From: Bacteroidota bacterium
GTDB lineage: Bacteria; Bacteroidota; Bacteroidia; Bacteroidales; TTA-H9
Length of the DNA stretch: 64,000 bases
Assembly: GCA_003250395.1 (NCBI GenBank)
Contig: QKGM01000002.1
Span: 1-64,000 of the forward strand
Direction of reading: 5' to 3'
The translations under genes were made by a program, and so were the position numbers. The notes beneath the pieces were generated by a model. The model saw only the letters and a program-made list of their open reading frames with translations, ran no database searches and had not been told where the DNA came from. This document shows, in pieces, positions 37,474-46,487 of this stretch. Every line of letters begins with the position of its first letter. Within the stretch, counting starts at the first letter, position 1.

Positions 37474-39714
37474 ATGCAAAAATTAAAAACAATAATCGCA
37501 AGAATGGTAAATACGGTGGCAAGGAATGTCAATAAACCTGATTTGGTTATGGCTACCATTGCACCTCAAAAAAAAGCCATGAATTATTTTTTCACTGTTC
37601 TTGTTTTTATGTTCCTGATTTCCGGAACTCAGTGCCAGACACTCATCTCAGGTACCATTACCAATATGAAAAACGAACCGCTCCCCGGTGCCAATGTCAT
37701 GGTAAAAGGTTCCATTGACGGAGCCTCTTCCGATACACTGGGCCATTTCTCCTTTACCACCCATCGCAAAGGAGAAGCGATTCTCCTGACAACTTTTATC
37801 GGGTTTGAAGCAGATGAAACTCAGGTGAAACTTGACGGAACTGATATATATGTCGTTTGTCGCCTCAGGGAGCAATCGGCTTCTCTGGCCGATGTCGTCA
37901 TTACAGCCGGTAGCTTCGAGGCATCCGATAAGAAGAAGGGTGTTACGCTGAAACCACTCGATATCCTGACAACTGCGAGTGCTGCCGGTGATATTTATGG
38001 TGCCCTGAGTACTCTCCCTGGTGCATCGGTGGTTGGTGAGGATGGCCGCCTTTTTGTGAGGGGGGGTGATGCATATGAAACAAATACATATATCGATGGC
38101 ATGCGGGTGAAAAAGCCCTATTCTTCCACAACTCCCGACCTTCCATCCCGTGGAAGATTTTCCCCACAACTCTTCACCGGTACCACATTCAGTTCAGGGG
38201 GGTACTCAGCCCAATACGGTGAGGCTTTATCTTCTGCCCTTATCCTTAACACCACCGGGATGGCTTCTGAAAGCCAACGGGGGATTGGTCTGATGGGGCT
38301 TGGGATTTCTGCTTCCAAAACGTGGGCTGGAGAGAAAGTTTCAGGAACCATTGGTGCCGAGTATTACGATCTGAAATTATACAATAGTCTTGTGAAACAA
38401 AGAGTGAGTTATGATAAGGACCCGGTAGGTGCGGGTATTAGTTTTAACCTTCGGAAAAAAAACAACCATGATGGATTATTACGTGTAATGGGAAATGCCT
38501 CTTTGAGCCGGGTGGGTCTCTGGTATCCTGATTACGAAAATAATGGGGTACAATCACCTGTCAACCTGGATAACGATAACCTTTTCCTGAACAGCCTCTG
38601 GACAACATCTGCCGGCGACGGTTGGGGATTGAAACTTGGTCAGGCATTCAGCTACGACAACAACAGGCTTCGGCCTGGCGAACGCGGGATCGATGAAAAA
38701 GACCTTTTTTACCAGGGTAAACTGTCGTTCTATAAGGAATTTACCCCAAAAGTGAACCTGCTGGCGGGCGCTGACATCAGCCTGAGCAGATTTGTTCAGG
38801 AATATACTGATCCTTCTTCCTCTCATTTTCGTGTTGAAATCAGCGATCAGATGCCAGCGCTTTTTGTCGAATCGGAGGTGATGGTAATGCGCAGAATCGC
38901 AATCAGGGCAGGTCTTCGGGGAGAATGGTCACCGATGCTGGGCGAATTGGTAGTGAATCCGCGTTTTTCCGCTGCATGGCTTATTGGCGAGGATAGTCAG
39001 ATATCTTTTGCTTCTGGTATCTTTAACCAGAAGCCACAGGAGCAACTGCTCAGGTTTACCAGGAATCTTGGTTTTGAGAGGGCAGAACACTACATTCTTA
39101 ATTATCAGATACAGAAAAATGACCGGATTTTCAGAATTGAACTGTATCAAAAAAACTATTCTAACCTGGTATGCTATAACGGTTTAGATTTTACCAATGC
39201 AACCACATATAACAACAGAGGGAATGGTTATGCCCGTGGACTCGAGATCTTCTGGCGCGATCAGCAAACAGTGAAGGCACTTGATTACTGGGTGTCGTAT
39301 AGTTTTATCGATACCCGCCGCCTTTACCGCGATTTCCCGGTGAAAGCCCGTCCCTCTTTTGCCCCGGAACATAATTTTTCATTGGTAGCAAAGTGGTGGG
39401 TGGCGAAGCTTAATACACAATTTGGCGGCACCCTTTCCATGGCTTCAGGACGACCTTACAATGATCCCTCTTCAACTGGCTTTATGGATAAACTAGCACC
39501 GAGTTATTTTGATATAAGCCTCAACGCGAGTTACCTATTTCCTTTGTTCGGTAGAACTTCTGTGCTTTACCTCTCAGTCAGCAACATTACAGGTCGGCAG
39601 AATATATTTGGTTACCACTTTTACCAGTCGGCTCAGGGGACTATCATATCAGATCCTGTGAAGCCTGAAGCCGACAGGTTCTATTTTATCGGCGTGTTTT
39701 TCAATTTTAGCTAA
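37474..39714 (+). CDS. TonB-dependent outer membrane receptor
   Basis: A carboxypeptidase-regulatory-like domain (LISGTITNMKNEPLPGANV onwards, about 50-125) precedes a plug domain (with GRLFVRGGDAYETNTYIDGMRV) and a beta-barrel ending FYFIGVFFNFS. There is no STN domain. It imports an unknown ligand with TonB. The start is uncertain. The ATG at 37474 follows a possible promoter but puts 35 residues ahead of the signal peptide; the ATG at 37579 starts exactly at the signal peptide (MNYFFTVLVFMFLISG). It leads a rightward group with a TPR-like secreted protein, a LytS-type kinase and a LytTR regulator, which hints at signal-linked uptake. Confidence 0.92.
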   Translation: MQKLKTIIARMVNTVARNVNKPDLVMATIAPQKKAMNYFFTVLVFMFLISGTQCQTLISGTITNMKNEPLPGANVMVKGSIDGASSDTLGHFSFTTHRKGEAILLTTFIGFEADETQVKLDGTDIYVVCRLREQSASLADVVITAGSFEASDKKKGVTLKPLDILTTASAAGDIYGALSTLPGASVVGEDGRLFVRGGDAYETNTYIDGMRVKKPYSSTTPDLPSRGRFSPQLFTGTTFSSGGYSAQYGEALSSALILNTTGMASESQRGIGLMGLGISASKTWAGEKVSGTIGAEYYDLKLYNSLVKQRVSYDKDPVGAGISFNLRKKNNHDGLLRVMGNASLSRVGLWYPDYENNGVQSPVNLDNDNLFLNSLWTTSAGDGWGLKLGQAFSYDNNRLRPGERGIDEKDLFYQGKLSFYKEFTPKVNLLAGADISLSRFVQEYTDPSSSHFRVEISDQMPALFVESEVMVMRRIAIRAGLRGEWSPMLGELVVNPRFSAAWLIGEDSQISFASGIFNQKPQEQLLRFTRNLGFERAEHYILNYQIQKNDRIFRIELYQKNYSNLVCYNGLDFTNATTYNNRGNGYARGLEIFWRDQQTVKALDYWVSYSFIDTRRLYRDFPVKARPSFAPEHNFSLVAKWWVAKLNTQFGGTLSMASGRPYNDPSSTGFMDKLAPSYFDISLNASYLFPLFGRTSVLYLSVSNITGRQNIFGYHFYQSAQGTIISDPVKPEADRFYFIGVFFNFS

Positions 39715-39751
39715 CAGTTACTCTCTATATTTTTAATTAAATCATTTATTT

Positions 39752-40393
39752 ATGAAAAACTTAGCTCTTACATTCTTTATCCCGCTCCTGCTTTCTTTTA
39801 CACTCTCGGCCCAGGATTATGATGCCGACCTTCAAGTGCTGCTTCCCCGGATCGGAACAGCAAAAACAGGAGCCGACTATGCTCTGGTAGCTTCGCAACT
39901 AAACAGTCTGGCACAATCAGAACCTGGCCGCTGGGAGGCTCCATTCTGGAGTGCTCATTGCCTCGTACTCCAGGCTTTCAGTGAAAAGGAGGCAGATAAG
40001 ATTGACCCAATACTCGATCAGGCGGAGTCTCTGCTCGAAAAGCTCATTCAACAGCATCCGGATGAAGCCGAATTTTATGTGCTGATGGCTATGCTCAATC
40101 AGGCACGTATAAGTGTGAACCCTATGACACGTGGAATGAAGTACTCAGGCCTTGCCGACAAAAACATTGAGAAAGCGATGAACCTCGATCCTGATAACCC
40201 GCGTGCCTGGTACCTGAAGGCTTCCAATGTACTTTATACTCCAGCTATGTTCGGTGGAGGTAAAGAGAAGGCCAGGCCTATTTTTGAAACTGCTGCTGAA
40301 AAGTTTGGTACCTATAAACCCCGTTCCCCTTACCATCCCGATTGGGGCAGGGAGCAAAACGATGCGAAAATCAAAGCTTGCGAATCTAATTAA
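39752..40393 (+). CDS. Exported TPR-like protein, 213 aa
   Basis: A signal peptide (about 1-20, TLSAQ) is followed by about 190 residues of helical repeats resembling tetratricopeptide repeats. The clearest unit is ADKNIEKAMNLDPDNPRAWYLKASN, near residues 131-155. A conserved-looking end (SPYHPDWGREQNDAKIKAC) follows. It is probably periplasmic and may be a protein-interaction partner of the TonB receptor encoded 37 bases upstream. No enzyme motif is seen. The same gene order with a receptor and a LytS/LytTR pair suggests a functional unit. Confidence 0.8.
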   Translation: MKNLALTFFIPLLLSFTLSAQDYDADLQVLLPRIGTAKTGADYALVASQLNSLAQSEPGRWEAPFWSAHCLVLQAFSEKEADKIDPILDQAESLLEKLIQQHPDEAEFYVLMAMLNQARISVNPMTRGMKYSGLADKNIEKAMNLDPDNPRAWYLKASNVLYTPAMFGGGKEKARPIFETAAEKFGTYKPRSPYHPDWGREQNDAKIKACESN

Positions 40394-40491
40394 TAATAAA
40401 GCCTCATCCGGTGATCCAAAGATTTCCTCTGTTCTTATGGTATCTTTGGATCTCCGGGGCGCTTAGCACACCATTTTACTACATTTACACC

Positions 40492-41526
40492 ATGAAAAAA
40501 CCTGTAGCCATTCAGTGGGCTAAAAACGTAGTTCTGATCCTCGGCCTTTCTATCGGGTTCGGGTTATTGTTTGCCTTTATTTTTAGTGGTTTCAGGATGT
40601 TTAAACTACCCCGGTTGATCTCAATTGCACTGTATTCGGTTTCGATTGGTGCGATTGTCTGGGGCGGAAGTGAATTGATCTCGAGGTGGGTTCCGCGTTA
40701 TTGGCCCTGGCATGTGAACCCCGGCCGTACATTTACAATCAATTTTGCTTTCTGTATTGTTTACACGCTGGTCAGTATCAGTGCTTTCAATTTCGCTGTC
40801 TTATACCCAAGGGGTGAAGCCATGACAGACTGGAATGGTTTTATCTGGTCTGTTCTGATGCATACGTTGATTGCCGTTATTATCACCATTATTATTTTCA
40901 TGTACTTCTTTCTGAAAAAATTCCTGAGCCATTGGCGTGAAGGGATGCAACGGGAGGAACAATACAAACGGGAGGTTATAATGGCACAATATGAGGTGCT
41001 GCAAAGCCAGGTGAATCCCCATTTCCTGTTCAACAGTTTAAGTGTCCTCACCTCGCTCGTGGAGACCGATCAGAAGGCAGCCGTGAAGTTTATCGGTAAA
41101 CTGGCTGAGGTGTACCGCTACGTGCTCGATATGCGTGATCAGGATACCGTAAGTTTGGCTGATGAGCTCAAACTGGCGGGATCTTATCTTTTCATGCAGC
41201 AATACCGGTTTAATGAACAGTTGATAGTGAGCATCAATATCAAAAATCCAGTCGGAAAAATTGTACCGCACTCTTTACAAATGTTGCTCGAAAATGCGCT
41301 GAAACATAATATTATTTCTGAAGATAACCCCCTCAGGATTGAGGTGTACGAGGAGGAAGGTTACGTGGTTTGCAGCAATACATACCAGCCACGCGAGGTT
41401 ATAGAACCTTCGACGGGCACAGGATTGAAAAATATTACCGGGCGTTATGCAGTCCTGACTCCCAAACCGGTGCTCTCGGGTATCGAAGGCAATAGTTTTG
41501 TAGTACGAATACCTGTCATAGCATGA
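40492..41526 (+). CDS. LytS-type sensor histidine kinase
   Basis: Four membrane helices in residues about 1-145 precede a short linker and the HisKA_5/PF06580 kinase domain with the phospho-acceptor box QVNPHFLFNSL. The C-terminal ATPase region is short (MLLENALKHN, TGLKNITGRY), as usual for this family. The frame can start at GTG 40411, but the ATG at 40492 begins right before the first membrane helix. It overlaps the LytTR regulator gene by 4 bases (ATGA), so the two form a coupled two-component system. Confidence 0.93.
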   Translation: MKKPVAIQWAKNVVLILGLSIGFGLLFAFIFSGFRMFKLPRLISIALYSVSIGAIVWGGSELISRWVPRYWPWHVNPGRTFTINFAFCIVYTLVSISAFNFAVLYPRGEAMTDWNGFIWSVLMHTLIAVIITIIIFMYFFLKKFLSHWREGMQREEQYKREVIMAQYEVLQSQVNPHFLFNSLSVLTSLVETDQKAAVKFIGKLAEVYRYVLDMRDQDTVSLADELKLAGSYLFMQQYRFNEQLIVSINIKNPVGKIVPHSLQMLLENALKHNIISEDNPLRIEVYEEEGYVVCSNTYQPREVIEPSTGTGLKNITGRYAVLTPKPVLSGIEGNSFVVRIPVIA

Positions 41527-42281
41527 GAACTATTATTATCGACGATGAACGTCTTTCGGCTCAACGGCTTGAAAAACTTATAGGAGAGGTTGCCCCCTTT
41601 GTAAGGGTAGAGGCTGTTTTGACAGGAGTGAAATCAACGCTTGACTGGCTTGGTTCGAACCCGCATCCCGATTTTCTACTGCTCGATATCCAACTGGGTG
41701 ATGGGTCGGGTTTTGATATACTGGAACAATCAGGGGTTAAATGCCCTGTGATTTTCACCACGGCTTTTAATGAATATGCTGTAAAGGCATTCAGGATGAA
41801 TGGCATCGACTATCTGTTGAAGCCCGTCGACCCCGTTGAGCTTTCAGAGGCGCTCGAAAGAGTGAAGGAGAGGAGCGCTGGTACCCAGGCTCCTCTCAGT
41901 TCAGCAGAAATGGCGATTGCCCTGCAAATGATTACACGTCGATATAAAGAGCGGTTTATGATCAGGTCGGGCGAAAAAATCCACATATTGCCCGTAGCTC
42001 AGGTGGGAGCCTTTATCAGCCTGGAAGGAGAGACCTTTGCATCTACCCTTGAAGGAAGACTTTTCGACCTTGATCTTACCCTTGATCAGCTTACCCGTTT
42101 GCTTGACCCCGATAAATTTTTCCGGGTAAGCCGGAAATACATAGTTGCTATTGATGCTATCGCGAGCGTTTCGGTGTATAGTGGTTCGCGTCTGAAAATC
42201 AACGTGAAGGGGGTTAAAACCGACGAAGTGTTTGTCAGTCGTGAAAGGGTAGGAGAATTCAGGGCATGGATGGATCGCTGA
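41523..42281 (+). CDS. LytTR-family response regulator
   Basis: An N-terminal receiver domain (about 1-118) has the phosphorylation-site aspartate in LLLDIQLGDGSGFD and the conserved lysine in YLLKPVD. A LytTR DNA-binding domain follows (about 145-252, RYKERFMIRSGEKIHILPVAQ, FFRVSRKYIVAIDAI). It is the partner of the kinase that overlaps its start. It probably regulates the upstream TonB receptor operon, but I found no convincing pair of LytTR repeats upstream of 37474. Confidence 0.94.
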   Translation: MRTIIIDDERLSAQRLEKLIGEVAPFVRVEAVLTGVKSTLDWLGSNPHPDFLLLDIQLGDGSGFDILEQSGVKCPVIFTTAFNEYAVKAFRMNGIDYLLKPVDPVELSEALERVKERSAGTQAPLSSAEMAIALQMITRRYKERFMIRSGEKIHILPVAQVGAFISLEGETFASTLEGRLFDLDLTLDQLTRLLDPDKFFRVSRKYIVAIDAIASVSVYSGSRLKINVKGVKTDEVFVSRERVGEFRAWMDR

Positions 42282-42441
42282 GAATACTCCAAGTATCAGG
42301 CTTCCGTAAAATACCCTTTATGGCTGATATCTGTTGGAAATCTCCTTTCAGAAGCTGCCTCCATGTCAATCCATTGTGCCTGGGTTCCTGAAATGGGCTA
42401 CAGGCCTTGCAATGAACAGGGGTTTTGATTCACGGATAATT

Positions 42442-43086
42442 TCAAACCATGATCGTGCCGATTAACTGACTGTCGGAAACAGCCGAGGGGGTGGCTTTTA
42501 GGAGAATATTCTCAAGAGAATAGAAACCAATGAAGAACCAGATGGAGTCTCCGGGGTTAGTTGGTGGCAGTATGATTTCTGCTTGTTTTTGCGACCGTGT
42601 GACAACCGACCGGATGCCAGTCACTTCGAGCGTCCGGTCGTTTACGGCAGCGATCATCGCTACATCCTTTTCTGACCACGATTGCCATATTACCGGATCG
42701 TCCCAGCTGACAAGGGCTTCGGTAGTGCTGATCAGCTCAACTTTCAGTTCTGAAGCCCCTGCCAGTGTCCCTTTACTGATCATCAGCCATCCAAGGCCAC
42801 TTTTCTGATCTGACTGGTTCATCCGCCTGATGTTAACCGATAATGCCCCGGCGAAGGCTGAACGTGCTTCCTGTTTGATTATAAACCCTATCCTGATGTA
42901 ATCTGCCAGATGTTGTAACACGCGCATTACACGGCTAAAATCATGCTGGCATTCAAGTTTTCTTCCTCTGGCCTTTTTTTTCGGCTTACCCGGAAGCGTT
43001 CTTGCAATGGTTTGCCCGTAAGCATTGTAAACAGATATATTACCAATTTTTCCGGAATATTCTGTAAAAAAAGAATTGATTTTCAT
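42442..43086 (-). CDS. DUF6266-like hypothetical protein, 214 aa
   Basis: The N-terminus (SGKIGNISVYNAYGQTIARTLPGKPKKKARGRKL in two parts) resembles DUF6266, a family of Bacteroidota proteins of unknown function that begin with a short beta-hairpin followed by a basic stretch. No signal peptide or membrane helix is seen. The remaining 160 residues are alpha/beta with no motif I know. It stands alone and convergent to the LytTR gene. A hairpin lies about 60 bases upstream of its start (43145-43160). Confidence 0.75.
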   Translation of the reverse strand: MKINSFFTEYSGKIGNISVYNAYGQTIARTLPGKPKKKARGRKLECQHDFSRVMRVLQHLADYIRIGFIIKQEARSAFAGALSVNIRRMNQSDQKSGLGWLMISKGTLAGASELKVELISTTEALVSWDDPVIWQSWSEKDVAMIAAVNDRTLEVTGIRSVVTRSQKQAEIILPPTNPGDSIWFFIGFYSLENILLKATPSAVSDSQLIGTIMV

Positions 43087-43767
43087 GATGTTAATAATTT
43101 AAAAGTGAGTATAATAATTAATAAATGATTATAGCAACCCCAACGGTGAAAACCTTCACCTTTTGCCTTTTGCCTTTGAAAAGATGGGTACCCACTTTAA
43201 AATTGAAAACTGTTGCAGCCGGTTTGCAAGGCTCGGTTCCGGGCTGTTGAGGGTCGGTTCAGAATTGCGTCACCTTTTGGTTTTTTATGAAGTTGAACCG
43301 AAGATGAAGCGTAGCTAAAGCGTAGGTCTAGCGTGTGGCCAGGGTTCGTTATCGATCTGTTTTCGCCTGATCTTTTGTTTTGATTCTATTCAAAACCAGC
43401 CTGATCAGAACAAAAAATCGTGCCAAACTCATGTTAAGGGGCTGTATGGATGAATTTTTTTTTCTGTTGCGCGATATCCGGGTATCCAATAGGCATTGCG
43501 ATGGCCGGCACGACAGCCCGGATTGTAATTATTAAATATTTTCTTCTGAATGTGATACATCATGTGTTATTTAACCGGAAAGGAAAAGCTGATTCGAGAA
43601 CTTGTGTATCAGTATTCCGGTTATTGTTTGTTTTAACGCCCCTCCTTCTTTCTGTCACGGGTTGTAACCTGTTTCAGGTTCTTACGTCTTGTAGTGAAGG
43701 AAATTTTCCGGTGGGTAAAATCATCTCGTGGTACCTATCGTTATTTCACCATTACCAAAATGATCAG
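43087..43767. other. Intergenic region before the DUF116 gene
   Basis: This 680-base interval holds the hairpin at 43145-43160 and the open in-frame upstream extension of the DUF116 gene (43450-43767). No exact TAnnTTTG was found close to 43768, so the promoter is not located. Confidence 0.4.
43145..43160. repeat. Short hairpin upstream of the DUF6266-like gene
   Basis: GGTGAA and TTCACC form a perfect 6-bp stem with an AACC loop, followed by TTTT and then two TTTTGCC direct repeats. No plus-strand gene ends nearby, so a terminator role is doubtful; it may be an operator or a leader structure. Confidence 0.35.
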
Positions 43768-44940
43768 ATGACACATATTACTTATGACCTTCGTTGTGGA
43801 GGTCGCGATTCGAATTCGTTCTATCAGGAAATCAGCGGTTTCGCTACCGAGGTAAATGTCCGTATCGAAGATCGTCTTGGTGCCACCATTGATTCTATGA
43901 TTTCGTTTGTCAGGGAAAATTCGTTGGAACGGCCCCGCAGCCGGGCCGAGTATGCTGTCGAACTGCTCACCATCGGTATGGCCTGGGACAGGTATCTTGG
44001 AGCGGCACAGCGAACGCCGTGGATAACTACCATGCTCCTGCAACGTCTCTATAATATTCGCCGTTCAAACCAACGCCTTAAGCCTGTGGCTGACAGCCTC
44101 AGAGGGATTATCAGCGGACGTTGTATTGTGCCGCGTATTGGAGCACCCGCGAAGGATTCTTCATTTTCGTCGGATACCCTAAAGCTCCTGATTCGCTGGC
44201 TTGGCGCAACAGGTGAATTTAAAGATGAGACCCGGAGAATGCAATCATGGTATCTCTTTTTTAAACATCAGCAGCCTGGTTATTCAGGGAGTGTTTTGAA
44301 AGAGGTGTTGGCTGTTTTTGACTGGTTCAGGGAAAAATCGAAAGAGAGATTGGGTAAATACACCACCGGTGTTGATTCATTTTTGAAAGAGCAGCACCCC
44401 GCGTACCGTCACCGTGAAGACGTTATTTTTTGCGGGAAGCAGGAAGTTGAATACCATTTGAATATGGTAGGTGCCGAGATCATGAACCGGGGATTTGCCC
44501 CCGGGTACAGGAAGACTACCCATAAAACCCTGCTCGTACCCGGATGTATGCGACCCAACGATGGTGTTAGCTGTAAAGCCAATATGGAGGGGATGAATAT
44601 TACCTGTACCGGTTGCACGCCTGAATGCAGGGTTAACCGGTTGCGGCAAATCGGGTTGCTGAATGATTTTGATGTTTTTATTGTACCCCATTCTTCAGGG
44701 TTCACCCAATGGTTGAAGCGTTGGGAGAATAATGAAGAAACAGGGCTTATAGCTGTTGCTTGTCTGCTCAATCTTGTCCCGGGAGGTTACGAGATGCGTG
44801 AGCTTAATATCCCGGCACAGTGTCTGTTGCTCGATTTTTGTGGTTGCAGGAAACACTGGCACCCACGGGGAATTGTTACCGAGGTTAATGAACAGCGGTT
44901 ACTTGAACTGGTACAGTTGGCTGGCCACAGGCTTAATTAG
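43768..44940 (+). CDS. DUF116 cysteine-rich protein
   Basis: The C-terminal DUF116 domain (about 215-385) holds a cysteine cluster of pattern C-x8-C-x10-C-x2-C-x3-C (GCMRPNDGVSC, then CTGCTPEC) and a later FCGCRKHW. These could bind a metal or an Fe-S cluster. The N-terminal half is helical. The frame is open back to ATG 43450, but the added 106 residues contain an unlikely mixture of hydrophobic and basic stretches. The ATG at 43768 starts MTHITYDLRCGG, which looks like a soluble protein. The function of DUF116 is unknown; some relatives occur with radical SAM or lipoate-related genes, but none is adjacent here. Confidence 0.82.
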   Translation: MTHITYDLRCGGRDSNSFYQEISGFATEVNVRIEDRLGATIDSMISFVRENSLERPRSRAEYAVELLTIGMAWDRYLGAAQRTPWITTMLLQRLYNIRRSNQRLKPVADSLRGIISGRCIVPRIGAPAKDSSFSSDTLKLLIRWLGATGEFKDETRRMQSWYLFFKHQQPGYSGSVLKEVLAVFDWFREKSKERLGKYTTGVDSFLKEQHPAYRHREDVIFCGKQEVEYHLNMVGAEIMNRGFAPGYRKTTHKTLLVPGCMRPNDGVSCKANMEGMNITCTGCTPECRVNRLRQIGLLNDFDVFIVPHSSGFTQWLKRWENNEETGLIAVACLLNLVPGGYEMRELNIPAQCLLLDFCGCRKHWHPRGIVTEVNEQRLLELVQLAGHRLN

Positions 44941-45008
44941 TGTAGCCTGATAACCTTGTGGTTTTGATAGCTTGTTACCATGGTAGCACAGTAGCATTGA
45001 AGGTTATT

Positions 45009-45037
45009 CAAACAAAACCAGCCCCGTCGGGGCTGGT
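45009..45037 (-). terminator. Terminator of the USP-SPOR-USP group
   Basis: A 9-bp perfect stem (ACCAGCCCC at 45017-45025 with GGGGCTGGT at 45029-45037) with a 3-base loop is followed on the minus strand by T-rich sequence. It lies 80 bases beyond the stop at 45117 and could also serve the DUF116 gene. Confidence 0.75.
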
Positions 45038-45116
45038 ACAAATGATGTTTTGGTTTTATTTTAATCTTTCCCTGAACGGAATTGATAATAGTACCGGAGT
45101 GCCGGTCATGGTTATA

Positions 45117-45965
45117 TCAGGCAGTCAGTACGCGTATCAGTTCTTTCGAGTGAACACACATCACCGGGAAGGGAGACCTGTTGACCATTTGCTGGGCGTA
45201 AGGTCCCAGGAACAGGCTCGACATCTTGGCGTCCTGTTCGGTCATGATGATGATGAGGTTGGCGTCCACTTTCCTGGCATATTCGATGGTATTTTCAAGC
45301 ATGTTTTTGCCCTTGATCGAAGCTTTCACCAATTTTACATTGGCTTTTTGAAGATATTTGATGGTTTGCTGGGCATAATGGTTGGTAGTGACCATTACCT
45401 CGTGGGTAGGGGCTGCATAGGTTGCCAGAACGTGGATTTCGGCGTCGAATAATTGAGCCAGTTTACAGGCAATAGGAACTTTTTGTCTGGTTTCGAGTGT
45501 ATGGTCAATAGGAAGGATAATACGTTTAAGCACATGATCTACGTGTACACCTTCCCTGATGGTAATCACCGGGCAATGTGCATTTGATACGATCCTGAAA
45601 GCATTACTTCCCATCCAGAATTCTTCGAAACCTGAAGCCCCGTGTGTACCAGCCACGATAAGCCATGCATCACGTTCGCGCGCTTCATTTACGACTTCCT
45701 GATAAACCTTTCCTTCGCGGATCCGGTATATCAGTCTACTGTCGGGCATCAGGCTCTGATATCGTTCCGAGAGTTCTTCGAACAGCTTGGTGGCTTCGTC
45801 GATAGGATCGGAGTATTTGTAAATAGTACGCTGGGGCTTGTGGGGGTTGTGTACAAACACCATCACCACATTGCTTTTCGACAGTTTAGCGATGCTGATA
45901 GCGTGTTCAAGAGCATTGATTGAACAGAGAGAAAAGTCGATGGCAACTACAATCTCGTTTCTCAT
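45117..45965 (-). CDS. Universal stress protein, tandem UspA domains
   Basis: The 282-residue protein has two UspA domains (about 1-145 and 150-282). The first ends with the full ATP-binding motif G-2X-G-9X-G-S (GTHGASGFEEFWMGS). The second has lost the first glycines (MTEQDAKMSSLFLGPYAQ), so probably only one domain binds nucleotide. It is cytoplasmic. It lies 23 bases downstream of the SPOR gene. It is a paralog of the USP gene at 46488-47321, with the same pattern of one intact and one degenerate domain. Confidence 0.93.
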   Translation of the reverse strand: MRNEIVVAIDFSLCSINALEHAISIAKLSKSNVVMVFVHNPHKPQRTIYKYSDPIDEATKLFEELSERYQSLMPDSRLIYRIREGKVYQEVVNEARERDAWLIVAGTHGASGFEEFWMGSNAFRIVSNAHCPVITIREGVHVDHVLKRIILPIDHTLETRQKVPIACKLAQLFDAEIHVLATYAAPTHEVMVTTNHYAQQTIKYLQKANVKLVKASIKGKNMLENTIEYARKVDANLIIIMTEQDAKMSSLFLGPYAQQMVNRSPFPVMCVHSKELIRVLTA

Positions 45966-45988
45966 AAGAAAATGATTTGATGATTTTA

Positions 45989-46402
45989 TTATAACTTATC
46001 GTACATTACCTTATCAGGTACAACATAAGCGTTTGGAAATTCAGTGATTACCAGTTGCCTGAAGCCTTCAGCATCCATACGGGTTCTGAAATCACCTACC
46101 CTGACTTTGTAATAGGGTTCATTGAAAGTCAGATATGCCCCATATTCGGGGAATAGTTCAGTGAAGCGATCACGCGCGTTGATTGCTAATTGCTTTGAGT
46201 TGTTTCCTGATTCGAAATAGACCTGTACACGCCATCCTTCAATTGCAGGATTGGCTTTATTGTGTTCAATATGACGAATCAAAAGGGTATCAATTCGTGC
46301 ATCCTGCTTTATGACAAGAGTTCCTTGTGCTGACTGGGCATTTACCAGTGTTGAAAGGAGACAGATAATAACAACAGAAAGTATGTTAATGGCATGTTTC
46401 AT
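45989..46402 (-). CDS. Exported SPOR-domain protein
   Basis: A signal peptide (about 1-23, MKHAINILSVVIICLLS) leads into a SPOR domain in the C-terminal half (about 60-137; GWRVQVYFESG, YYKVRVGDFRTRMDAEGF). SPOR domains bind peptidoglycan lacking stem peptides, often at the division site. The frame also allows an ATG at 46453; 46402 is preferred because it begins directly at the signal peptide. The gene sits between two paralogous universal stress protein genes on the same strand. That is an odd pairing of a periplasmic with two cytoplasmic proteins. Confidence 0.88.
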   Translation of the reverse strand: MKHAINILSVVIICLLSTLVNAQSAQGTLVIKQDARIDTLLIRHIEHNKANPAIEGWRVQVYFESGNNSKQLAINARDRFTELFPEYGAYLTFNEPYYKVRVGDFRTRMDAEGFRQLVITEFPNAYVVPDKVMYDKL

Positions 46403-46487
46403 TTGGCGTTTATCTGGTTCAGCAGTGAGAAATAACGGTTGTATCTGAGGCATTATTTTACTATACTGTATAGGAAATCATTTTAAT

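Noticed and set aside
43450..43767. N-terminal extension of the DUF116 protein
   Set aside because: The added residues are not typical of the family, and 43768 gives a soluble protein with the usual domain; the extension is kept only as a note.
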